Source: Planctomycetota bacterium (GTDB lineage: Bacteria; Planctomycetota; SZUA-567). Taken from it: a stretch of 7,848 nt of DNA. The position numbers were made by a program, and so were the translations under genes. Shown piece after piece: positions 1 through 5,882 of the stretch (positions are counted from its first letter, which is position 1; the number at the start of each line of letters is the position of its first letter). The notes under the pieces were generated by a model. That model ran no database searches. It worked only from the letters and a program-made list of their open reading frames with translations, and was not told the DNA's origin. The stretch covers positions 1-7,848 of the forward strand of contig JAITKH010000069.1 of the NCBI GenBank assembly GCA_031278535.1, written 5' to 3'.

Positions 1-38
1 CCATCAGTCAGATCGGTATCGTATTGTCGGCGACTCAT
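1..38 (-). CDS. IS5/IS4-type transposase, N-terminal 12 codons only
   Basis: Reading leftwards from an ATG at 38-36, the sequence encodes MSRRQYDTDLTD and then leaves the window. The pattern (S)RxxYxTDLTD is the usual opening of IS5-family (old IS4 group) DDE transposases, whose N-terminal domain normally begins with Y-x-(S/T)-D-L-T-D followed by a Trp one or two residues later. A good Shine-Dalgarno sequence, CGGAGGG (50-44), lies 5 bases before the ATG, which fixes the start. The catalytic DDE domain would be outside the window, so activity and completeness cannot be judged. The family call rests on a short but distinctive motif. An unrelated protein with a similar start is possible but less likely, since the flanking sequence is AT-rich and gene-poor as expected at an IS end. 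Confidence 0.6.
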   Translation of the reverse strand, partial: MSRRQYDTDLTD

Positions 39-123
39 AATCGCCCTCCGGAAGATGTTGAATGCACCGGATAACAATTTATAACGTATCGCCTTACAGT
101 CAATATGAATTGTCAACAGACTC
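1..123 (-). mobile_element. end of an insertion sequence (IS5-like), candidate outer end near base 123
   Basis: The transposase start at 38 implies that the IS end is within roughly 50-150 bases to its right. Read on the minus strand, the sequence starting at 123 is GAGTCTGTTGACAATTC, which resembles IS5-group terminal inverted repeats that often begin with GAG or GGG plus a CTGTT-like core. It is directly flanked on the outside by TTA (124-126), a short target of the kind many IS5-family elements duplicate. The TTGACA inside this end could serve as the -35 of an inward promoter. The second inverted repeat and the matching TTA copy lie outside the window, so the boundary is an inference. Confidence 0.4.
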
Positions 124-144
124 TTACAATAATTCAGGAACTCC

Positions 145-174
145 CTGTCAATGCTCTCGCCTGGGCCGCATAAT
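145..174 (+). promoter_or_regulatory. candidate sigma-70 type promoter
   Basis: CTGTCA (145-150, 4 of 6 matches to TTGACA) and CATAAT (169-174, 5 of 6 matches to TATAAT) are separated by 18 bases. Transcription would begin near 181, just before the first duplicated start signal at 190-208, and would run to the terminator at 540-575, giving a unit of about 390 bases. This is a pattern match only, supported by the coherent position of promoter, ribosome binding site and terminator. Confidence 0.3.
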
Positions 175-189
175 TTCCAAAAGTCCACT

Positions 190-208
190 AATAAGGACTT
201 ATGAAGAA
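190..208 (+). repeat. 19-bp direct repeat, copy 1 (RBS + ATG)
   Basis: AATAAGGACTTATGAAGAA occurs here and identically at 257-275, a 67-base period. Each copy holds a Shine-Dalgarno-like TAAGGA, a short spacer and an ATG followed by AAG. This copy opens a reading frame at 201 that stays open to 629, but the frame reads straight through the terminator, so its later part is unlikely to be genuine protein. Confidence 0.8.
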
Positions 209-256
209 AATACTGTCACCCAAATTGACACCTTTAGGAGGAATTTCGAGAGAAAA

Positions 257-275
257 AATAAGGACTTATGAAGAA
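257..275 (+). repeat. 19-bp direct repeat, copy 2 (RBS + ATG)
   Basis: This is the exact second copy of the repeat at 190-208. Its ATG (268) opens a frame of only 11 codons, MKNPETAKKTG, that stops at TGA 301-303. That stop overlaps another ATG (300-302) in the frame opened by copy 1, giving an ATGA junction. The flanks of the two copies differ, so only the start signal is duplicated, not a longer block. Confidence 0.8.
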
Positions 276-535
276 TCCGGAAACTGCAAAAAAAACGGGA
301 TGAACGAAAATTCCGTTTTGCAAATGGCAAAAGAACAGCTTGAAATATATGAAGTTATTGAAGACGTCAACACGGACGAAAACGCCGTCGCACCCGTAAA
401 ACTGGCAAAGAATGGACGAGCATTCACACCGCCGAAGATGCGTTTCAGGATCATACCCCTCTTGTTCCCTTGGCTATCATTATCCGGCATTTTTCACTTG
501 CATCCTGCGCCCTTTTCCCTACAATATCTTTTTGA
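268..535 (+). pseudogene. small unrecognised gene, apparently frameshifted
   Basis: No family is recognised. Three successive frames carry the more protein-like stretches. Bases 268-303 give MKNPETAKKTG. From 300 a second frame gives an acidic segment containing MAKEQLEIYEVIEDV, to about base 395. From about 390 a third frame gives a segment containing KEWTSIHTAEDAFQDH and then a hydrophobic tail, ending at TGA 533-535, five bases before the terminator hairpin. One explanation is a gene of about 85-90 codons broken by two frameshifts. Another is that only a short leader peptide or an intact ORF starting at 201 or 300 is translated. Composition is AT-richer than the neighbours, consistent with acquired DNA beside the IS. 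The call is tentative, and frame choice was made by eye. Confidence 0.22.
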
Positions 536-539
536 AAAG

Positions 540-575
540 GCATGGCGAGAGGCGCCATGCTTTGTTCTTTTTTTC
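540..575 (+). terminator. strong intrinsic (Rho-independent) terminator
   Basis: GCATGGCG (540-547) pairs perfectly with CGCCATGC (553-560) around an AGAGG loop. A T-rich run, TTTGTTCTTTTTTTCC, follows on the plus strand. The AAAA before the stem can extend pairing with the first Ts past one unpaired base. It ends transcription entering from 124-535 and separates that unit from the gene at 667. A weaker T run on the other side gives some capacity on the minus strand. Lying about 92 bases upstream of the next gene, it could also act as an attenuator, but no competing antiterminator hairpin was seen. Confidence 0.8.
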
Positions 576-666
576 CTTTTCCGTGCCAATCCGGTAGTTA
601 GGGATAATCTCTTGCAAGATAAAAGATAATATCGAAAATATGGGCGAATTTCAATAGGAGCAGGTC

Positions 667-1563
667 ATGGCCGACGTTGAAGCAAATTTCCTTGGTTATG
701 AGAGCGCCGAACTGGCGGACGCATACTTCTCGCTCATCCCGGCCCCGCATGACGCCACCGCCAGCTACATGGTCGGACAGGCGGCCGCGCCCAGGAAAAT
801 TCTGGATGCGTCCAGTCTCATTGAGGATTATGACGAAGAGACCGGCCTCTCCCTCGTTGACATGGTCGGCATTCACGGTATCGCCCCGGAAACCGCGCCC
901 GCCGATCCGCTTCAACTGCAGTCATGGGTAAAGGAGCAGATAGGCGCGGCCCTTGACGCCACCGCCGTTCCCATCATTCTCGGGGGAGACGGCACCATCT
1001 CCCTGTGGGGCATTGAAACGCTTCAGGCCCGTTCACCCGAACTCACCGTCCTCCATATCGACGCCAACGCCGATTTGGACGATCCCGATGACGAGGAAAG
1101 CCATCACACGGTCATGCGCCGGGTACTGGAACTCAAGAAACCCCCAGCCATCTGCCAGGTCGGGGTCCGTTCCCTGTCCCGCGACGCCTTTGAACGGATT
1201 TGGGACAATAATGTCCAGGTGGAAACGTTTTTCATGGCCGACATCGACCGCGATACCGGCGAATCCTGGCAAGAGTCGGTGGTCGATGAACTCAGGAGCC
1301 CGGTATATCTCTCCATAGACTTGACCGGCCTCGACCCCTCGGTCATTCCGGCAGTGGGAGCGCCCGAACCCGGCGGCCTCGGCTGGTGGCAATTTCTCCG
1401 CCTGCTCAAGAAGGTTGCCGCCCGGCGGCGCATCGCCGCCATCGATATCACCGAACTCTGTCCGGTTGACACCTCCATCCAGAGCGATCTTGCCGCCGCC
1501 AGACTCATCTACAAGGCCATGAACTACATCCAGGCCAGCGGCAAGATGCTCGCGAAGCCATAG
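667..1563 (+). CDS. arginase/agmatinase-family (ureohydrolase) protein with depleted metal site
   Basis: The 298-residue protein has the family layout. An N-terminal AxxDATxSYxxGxxxAPxxI-like region (about 26-52) is followed by GGDGT (106-110), DANAD (132-136), HHT (146-148), SIDLTGLDP (216-224) with APEPGGL, and a C-terminal DITELCP (260-266). Active arginases and agmatinases have GGDHS, DAHxD and SxDxD. Here the His of GGDHS is Gly109, the His of DAHxD is Asn134 and the second Asp of SxDxD is Thr220. Asp132, Asp136, Asp218 and Glu263 remain. In arginase numbering, site A keeps three of four ligands and site B only the two shared Asp residues. Normal binuclear-manganese hydrolysis of arginine or agmatine is therefore unlikely; a one-metal enzyme, a different reaction or a binding role is possible. 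Shine-Dalgarno AGGAG (656-660) lies 6 bases before the ATG. efp follows after 16 bases. The fold call is secure, the function unknown. Confidence 0.85.
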   Translation: MADVEANFLGYESAELADAYFSLIPAPHDATASYMVGQAAAPRKILDASSLIEDYDEETGLSLVDMVGIHGIAPETAPADPLQLQSWVKEQIGAALDATAVPIILGGDGTISLWGIETLQARSPELTVLHIDANADLDDPDDEESHHTVMRRVLELKKPPAICQVGVRSLSRDAFERIWDNNVQVETFFMADIDRDTGESWQESVVDELRSPVYLSIDLTGLDPSVIPAVGAPEPGGLGWWQFLRLLKKVAARRRIAAIDITELCPVDTSIQSDLAAARLIYKAMNYIQASGKMLAKP

Positions 1564-1579
1564 CGGGGAGAAACGGGAC

Positions 1580-2140
1580 ATGATCAACGCCACTGAAATA
1601 CGCAAAGGCATGGTAATCCGCATGGACGGCGAACTCTTCGTCGTGCTTGGCCGCGAACATGTCACCCCCGGCAACTGGCGGGCAATGGTACAGACAGAAA
1701 TGCGATCGCTTCGAAGCGGCAACAAGACCCAGAAGCGGTTCCGCTCGAACGATCAGATCGACGAGGTCTATGTGGAAACGAAGCCCTTTGAATACCTCTA
1801 TCCCGAGGCGGACGCCTACGTTTTCATGGACACCGAAAATTACGAACAAATCCCGGTTGCAAAGGACGTCGTAGGCAATGACATCAATTACCTCCCGGAG
1901 AACTCAGTGGTGCGCGGCACGTTAATCGAGGGGAAGATTGTCTCAATCGAGCTTCCGTCGTCGGTGGTGTTGGAGATCATCGAGTCCGAACCCGGAGTGA
2001 AGGGCGATTCCCGCACCAACATCTTCAAGAACGCCAAGGTGTCGACCGGTTTCAATGTTAAGGTGCCGTTGTTCATGAAGGTCGGGGACAAGATTAAAAT
2101 TGACACCCGCACCGGCGAATTTGTCGAACGCGTCAATTGA
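1580..2140 (+). CDS. efp: translation elongation factor P
   Basis: EF-P binds between the P and E sites of the ribosome and relieves stalling at consecutive prolines. The 186-residue length is typical. Residues 1-63 form the KOW-like N domain, about 66-127 the first OB domain (YLYPEADAYVFMD, ENYEQI), and about 129-186 the C-terminal OB domain with the EF-P signature VSTGFNVKVP and DTRTGEFVERV. The usual modification loop PGKG is PGNW here (30-33), so the tip residue (Lys34 in E. coli) is Asn32, with Arg34 two positions later. No Lys or Arg sits at the tip, so beta-lysylation, rhamnosylation and 5-aminopentanol modification of the standard site are not expected. Shine-Dalgarno GGGGAG (1565-1570) lies 9 bases before the ATG, within the gap after the ureohydrolase-like gene, pointing to co-transcription. 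Confidence 0.96.
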   Translation: MINATEIRKGMVIRMDGELFVVLGREHVTPGNWRAMVQTEMRSLRSGNKTQKRFRSNDQIDEVYVETKPFEYLYPEADAYVFMDTENYEQIPVAKDVVGNDINYLPENSVVRGTLIEGKIVSIELPSSVVLEIIESEPGVKGDSRTNIFKNAKVSTGFNVKVPLFMKVGDKIKIDTRTGEFVERVN

Positions 2141-2973
2141 CGGGGAATGCGCCGAAGTGCTGCGATGCCTCGCCTGGATTTTCTTCCCGACCGGGAAAAC
2201 CCGGCTGGCCCCGGGTGATCGGCGATAGGGGCGCCGAAGTCCGGTTTCTCCAGAACCAATCTCCGGTGCCGAAAGGGAATTCATATCTCCGGATGCGGAA
2301 GCCGGATGAATCGGGTCGCTCTCGCAAAGTGTACCTCGAAGATGGAGATTTTGCGGAGCCGTAGATGCGCAACGTGTCGATGAAAGACGCGGCCTCCGGC
2401 GGAACAGGAATCGACCGGCCGAGGATGATGTCCCGGATGCTCAGCTTCATACCGTACATGGCGGCAGGGTACTGATCATTATTGATCAGAACGCCGCCCC
2501 CGAGTGATACCCCGGCATAAAGACCTTTGGCCCGCGAATACGTCAGAAGAGCCACACCCGGCCCTACCTGGGCGGCGGCGTCGCGGCCGACCGGACCGGA
2601 GGCGACAGAAGCGTCCACTCCAATCCTGAAGCGGCTCCGAAGGAGCATGTCCACCCCGGATCGGTTCATGGCGAGAATGATGGCATCAATGGCCTGACCG
2701 CCGATCTGAAAACCGAAACTCCCTTCTCCCGAAGTGATGAATGCCGGCGCGGATCATTCGCCGGTCGCCGGATCATGTGACGATGACGCCGTAACATCGC
2801 GCCAGAAGATCGTTGGGCACCGCCTTGTCGGGAGCGGATTGAAAATAAAGAAAAAATTCCTGAAAATCTCCAGGCCGCCTGACGACAACGTCGCGGGACA
2901 TCGCCGGAACGAACGGGAAAACGGCCGCCATGCCAAAACAGGCCAGAACAACCGCCCGGCAAAAGCCGCGCAT
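2133..2973 (-). pseudogene. decayed SYLF/Ysc84-type lipid-binding domain gene
   Basis: The family (DUF500/Ysc84, about 200-250 residues, often exported) binds membranes or lipids. From ATG 2973 (Shine-Dalgarno AAAGGGG just upstream) comes a Sec-like signal peptide, RAVVLACFGMAAVFPF, then DLLARCYGVIV, where this frame stops at 2773. The next family segment, HDPATGE, appears immediately in another frame, so about 20-25 codons (the xxPSVKKxGFxxGGxxGxG region) are missing and the frame has shifted. That frame then meets TGA at 2756-2754 exactly where the family has Trp (ATGEWSAPAF), after which SAPAFITS, GSFGFQIGGQ, MNRSGVD, DASVASGPVGRD, YSRAKGLYAGVSL and the usual ending FIDTLRIYG continue to about 2358. 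The frame then runs on about 74 unrelated codons to TAG/TGA-type closure at 2133, overlapping the efp end by 8 bases, so the native stop also seems lost. It lies 27 bases after pyrC. Assembly error is an alternative to true decay. Confidence 0.8.
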
Positions 2974-3000
2974 CTCCATGCCCCTTTCTTTTGTCACGCA

Positions 3001-4332
3001 TCAGTGCGGCGGCGGCGATTTTTCTCCGGCGCGACCGTCCGGATCAAATAGGGCCGCTCCGCCCACTACGGTGAGCACCGCTCCGCCTTCCAGTTTCCAG
3101 CCCCGGAAGGGACAATTGCGGGAACGGGAATGGAAACGTTCCGGTTCCACCGTCCAGGCGCGAAGGGGATCGATAAGTGTCAGATCGCCCGGAAGCCCGG
3201 CCGCCAGTCGGCCCCGGCCCAATTTCAGGATGCCGGAAGGACGGCTGGTCAAAGCGGGAATGATTTCGGCCCAGGAAAAAAGGCCGCTTCGCACCAAGGC
3301 GGTGGAAATCACGCCGACGGCGGTCTCGAGACCGATCATGCCGGAGGGAGCATAGGTGAATTCCAATTCCTTTTCGTCGTCCAGATGCGGAGCGTGATCC
3401 GTGGCGATGGCGTCAATAACCCCTTCCTTCAATCCCCGGCGGCAGGCTTCGACGTCCTCTCGCTCCCGGAGCGGCGGACTTACCTTGAAAACCGGATCGT
3501 ATTCCCGCAGGCAATCGGAGGTCAAGGCAAGGTGATGCGGCGTCACCTCGGCTGTTACCCTGATTCCCTCCGCCTTGGCCCGGCGGATGACTTCCACAGC
3601 CTTGGCGGTCGAGACATGCTGAATATGTACGTGGCCTCCTGTCAGCCTCGCCATGGCGACGTCCCGGGCGACGATGATCTCCTCGCATTCGCCGGGAATG
3701 CCGCCAAGGCCGAGGGATGTGGACATGTAGCCTTCGTCGACTTCGCCGTCGGCCAGGAGCGACTTGTCCTCGCAATGCTCCAGAATCGGCTTGCCGAGCA
3801 TTTTTGCGTAAGAGAGGGCGCGCCTGAGGAGGCCGGCGGTCGGCACCGAGGCGCCGTCGTCCGAATAGGCGACCGCGCCGCCCCTTGCCATCTGCGCCAT
3901 TTCCGCCAGTTCCCGCCCTTCGCGGCCAGCCGTCACCGTACCAACCGGAAACACGTTGGCATATCCGGCCCGGCGGGATTCGCGACGGGTGAAGATGATG
4001 GCCGACTCATTATCCGCCGCCGGTTCGGTGTTCGCCATGGCGACGACCGAGGTGAAACCGCCGGCGACCGCGGCCAGCGCCCCGGAGGCGATGGTCTCTT
4101 CCGCCTCGTTCCCCGGTTCTCGGAAATGGACGTGCATGTCAATCAATCCCGGCGTCAGGAGAAGGCCGCCGGCGTCCACGGAAATGGCAGCCGGCCCGGC
4201 GGCGGCTTCAGCATCCCGTCGCTCTTCGCCCACATAGGCGATCAGGCCGTCCCGAATCGCCAGGCAGCCGGCAAGATCCAGCCCCTCGGACGGATCGAGA
4301 ATGTGCGCATTCCGCAACACCATGGACGGCAT
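3001..4332 (-). CDS. pyrC: dihydroorotase, class I
   Basis: It catalyses reversible cyclisation of carbamoyl-aspartate to dihydroorotate, step 3 of de novo pyrimidine synthesis. The 443 residues match the long class I (Aquifex/Bacillus-like) type rather than the about 345-residue E. coli class II type. Zinc ligands are visible: His67 and His69 in DMHVHFREPG, Asp158/159 in YSDDG, His186 in EHCED, His239 in IQHVST, and the catalytic Asp312 in ATDHAPH. A substrate loop SPPLR lies at 285-289. The C-terminus is the usual small composite beta domain. The start at 4332 is preceded at 8 bases by GGGGAGG, which abuts the pyrB stop codon, with 14 bases between the genes. The frame is open further upstream to 4623 but that part overlaps pyrB. 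In some bacteria class I enzymes work in complex with aspartate carbamoyltransferase, which the adjacency with pyrB would suit. Confidence 0.96.
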   Translation of the reverse strand: MPSMVLRNAHILDPSEGLDLAGCLAIRDGLIAYVGEERRDAEAAAGPAAISVDAGGLLLTPGLIDMHVHFREPGNEAEETIASGALAAVAGGFTSVVAMANTEPAADNESAIIFTRRESRRAGYANVFPVGTVTAGREGRELAEMAQMARGGAVAYSDDGASVPTAGLLRRALSYAKMLGKPILEHCEDKSLLADGEVDEGYMSTSLGLGGIPGECEEIIVARDVAMARLTGGHVHIQHVSTAKAVEVIRRAKAEGIRVTAEVTPHHLALTSDCLREYDPVFKVSPPLREREDVEACRRGLKEGVIDAIATDHAPHLDDEKELEFTYAPSGMIGLETAVGVISTALVRSGLFSWAEIIPALTSRPSGILKLGRGRLAAGLPGDLTLIDPLRAWTVEPERFHSRSRNCPFRGWKLEGGAVLTVVGGAALFDPDGRAGEKSPPPH

Positions 4333-4346
4333 GACGTTTTCCTCCC

Positions 4347-5276
4347 CTATTCGATGCCCGCCACCAATTGCAGCACCGCCATGCGCACCGCCAGGCCGTT
4401 GGAGACCTGGCGGAGAATAACGCTCCGGGGGCCGTCGGCCACCTCGGGCGAAATTTCCACCCCTCGATTGACCGGGCCGGGATGCATGATGATCAGATCG
4501 CCCTTGGCCCGGCGGAGCCGTTCCCGGGTCAGGCCGAACATCTGGATATACTCGCGGTTGGACGGGAAGGGACGCTCGCCCTGGCGCTCGAACTGGATGC
4601 GGAGCATATTGAGAACGTCGCACTCGGCTACGGCCCGGTCCATGTCGTGGCAGACCTCGACCCCGGAAACGCCCATCCTGTCGATGTCCCTGGGCATCAG
4701 CGTGGTAGGACCAACCAGCATCACCCGCGCCCCGAGCTTGGTCAGGCCCCAGATGTTCGATCGCGCCACCCGGCTATGGGCGATGTCGCCGACAATGCCG
4801 ACCGTAAGCCCGGCAATCTTCCCGCGCACCTCGCGAATGGTGTACAGATCGAGCAGGGCCTGGGTCGGATGCTCGTGGCGGCCGTCGCCGGCATTGACCA
4901 CGGAGCAGGAAACGCTCCTGGCCAGCTTCCAGGGGGCGCCGGACGCCCCGTGGCGCAACACCATCACGTCCACGCCCATGGCCTCGACGTTCAGGGCGGT
5001 ATCGATCATGGTCTCGCCCTTGGCGACCGACGTTCCCGTATGGGAGAACAGGATGACGTCGGCGGAAAGGCGGCGGGCGGCGAGTTGGAAGGACAGGTTG
5101 GTGCGCGTCGAATTCTCGAAAAACATGTTGACGATGGTTCGGCCCGAAAGCGCGGGCACTTTTTTATTCGGGCGGGTACATATCTCCTTGAAGGAATCGG
5201 CCCGATCCAGGATGAAGGATATTTCCTCGGCCGACAATTCTTCAAGCCCTAGAAGATGTTTTCGGGTCCATTGCAT
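4347..5276 (-). CDS. pyrB: aspartate carbamoyltransferase catalytic subunit
   Basis: It condenses carbamoyl phosphate with aspartate to give carbamoyl-aspartate, step 2 of pyrimidine synthesis, in the cytoplasm. The 309-residue length is standard. The carbamoyl-phosphate domain holds FFENSTRT (52-59), Lys86 in SVAKGE and HEHPTQALLD (134-143). The aspartate domain holds GDIAHSRVARS (163-173), MLRIQFER (224-231, in place of the common MLRVQxER) and HPGPVNRGVEI (265-275). No regulatory chain gene (pyrI) is seen, so control probably comes through PyrR or through association with the class I dihydroorotase. GGGAGGG (about 5292-5286) lies 9 bases before the ATG. pyrR ends 23 bases upstream. Confidence 0.97.
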   Translation of the reverse strand: MQWTRKHLLGLEELSAEEISFILDRADSFKEICTRPNKKVPALSGRTIVNMFFENSTRTNLSFQLAARRLSADVILFSHTGTSVAKGETMIDTALNVEAMGVDVMVLRHGASGAPWKLARSVSCSVVNAGDGRHEHPTQALLDLYTIREVRGKIAGLTVGIVGDIAHSRVARSNIWGLTKLGARVMLVGPTTLMPRDIDRMGVSGVEVCHDMDRAVAECDVLNMLRIQFERQGERPFPSNREYIQMFGLTRERLRRAKGDLIIMHPGPVNRGVEISPEVADGPRSVILRQVSNGLAVRMAVLQLVAGIE

Positions 5277-5299
5277 CGCCTGTCGCCCTCCCGGAAGAC

Positions 5300-5848
5300 T
5301 TACGGCTCCGGCTCGCCCGGCCCCACGACATAAACGGCGTCGCCCTGGGGATCGATTTCACGAAGCTTCAGCCTGACGAAGCCACCCTTCGACACCTCCA
5401 TTTTCACGCCCAGATAATCGGGATGGATGGGAAGTTCGCGGCCCCCGCGGTCGATCATGACGCAAAGCGCGATGCTGGCTGGCCGGCCATAGTCGAAAAT
5501 GGCGCCCATGGCGGCACGAATGCTTCGTCCTGTGCAAAGGACGTCGTCCACCAAAATGATATCCCTGTCATTCAAGGCGAAATCGAGTTCGGATGGCCGC
5601 ACCGGTTTCAACCCCGCCCCCCGGTGCAAATCGTCGCGGTAGAGGGTGGCGTCAAGGTATCCGATGGGAATCTCAAGGCCATGGCGCTTCCACAGGGTGT
5701 CGCGCAACCGGTCGGCAAGGATGGCGCCCCTGGTCCTGAGCCCGATCAATGCCTTTCCCGACCCAAGTCCGCGCCTGGCGGCGATGCCTTCCGCAAGTCG
5801 TTCCACGCAGTCGGCAAGCCACGACGCGTCAAAAATCTTCGATGCCAT
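5300..5848 (-). CDS. pyrR: PyrR, bifunctional pyr operon regulator/uracil phosphoribosyltransferase
   Basis: PyrR binds PRPP and UMP or UTP, regulates pyr mRNAs by RNA binding in many bacteria, and has weak uracil phosphoribosyltransferase activity. The 182-residue size matches B. subtilis PyrR (about 181). Motifs in order are ALIGLRTRGAILADRL (33-48), LDATLYRDDL (65-74), the PRPP loop IILVDDVLCTGRS (97-109), and the PyrR-type MIDRGGRELPIHPDYLG (131-147). The chosen start (5848) matches the family N-terminus; an open extension of 26 codons upstream would overlap pilT and looks non-coding. It lies 34 bases after the pilT stop and 23 bases before pyrB. No leader with room for a PyrR attenuator is present between these genes, so if it controls this operon its RNA target is either beyond the window or overlaps coding sequence, or it acts at translation starts. 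Confidence 0.95.
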   Translation of the reverse strand: MASKIFDASWLADCVERLAEGIAARRGLGSGKALIGLRTRGAILADRLRDTLWKRHGLEIPIGYLDATLYRDDLHRGAGLKPVRPSELDFALNDRDIILVDDVLCTGRSIRAAMGAIFDYGRPASIALCVMIDRGGRELPIHPDYLGVKMEVSKGGFVRLKLREIDPQGDAVYVVGPGEPEP

Positions 5849-5882
5849 TTCCCGTCTTCCTTCAAAACAGTGCCAGCCGCCG

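Noticed and set aside
266..490. 74-codon minus-strand frame in the left intergenic region
   Set aside because: It has no ribosome binding site of note, is the antisense of more protein-like plus-strand segments, and resembles no family.
612..640. TTGCAA / AAAATA as a promoter for the 667 gene
   Set aside because: Spacing is 17 but the -10 match is poor; other GATAAT sites nearby lack a suitable -35.
2191..2204. CCGGG-AAAA-CCCGG hairpin after efp as a terminator
   Set aside because: The stem is only 5 bp and no T run follows on either strand.
2754..2756. TGA in the SYLF gene as recoded Trp or selenocysteine
   Set aside because: TGA is the stop of several intact genes here, Trp is coded by TGG, no SECIS-like context was evident, and a separate frameshift-deletion lies just upstream.
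4333..4623. N-terminal extension of pyrC by 97 codons
   Set aside because: It overlaps pyrB in another frame, is low-complexity Arg/Gly/Pro-rich, and a strong Shine-Dalgarno with a family-like start is present at 4332.
3130..5376. 748-codon open frame on the plus strand
   Set aside because: It lies antisense to pyrC and pyrB, whose motifs are unambiguous; the long antisense frame is a by-product of GC-rich codon use and shows no family resemblance.
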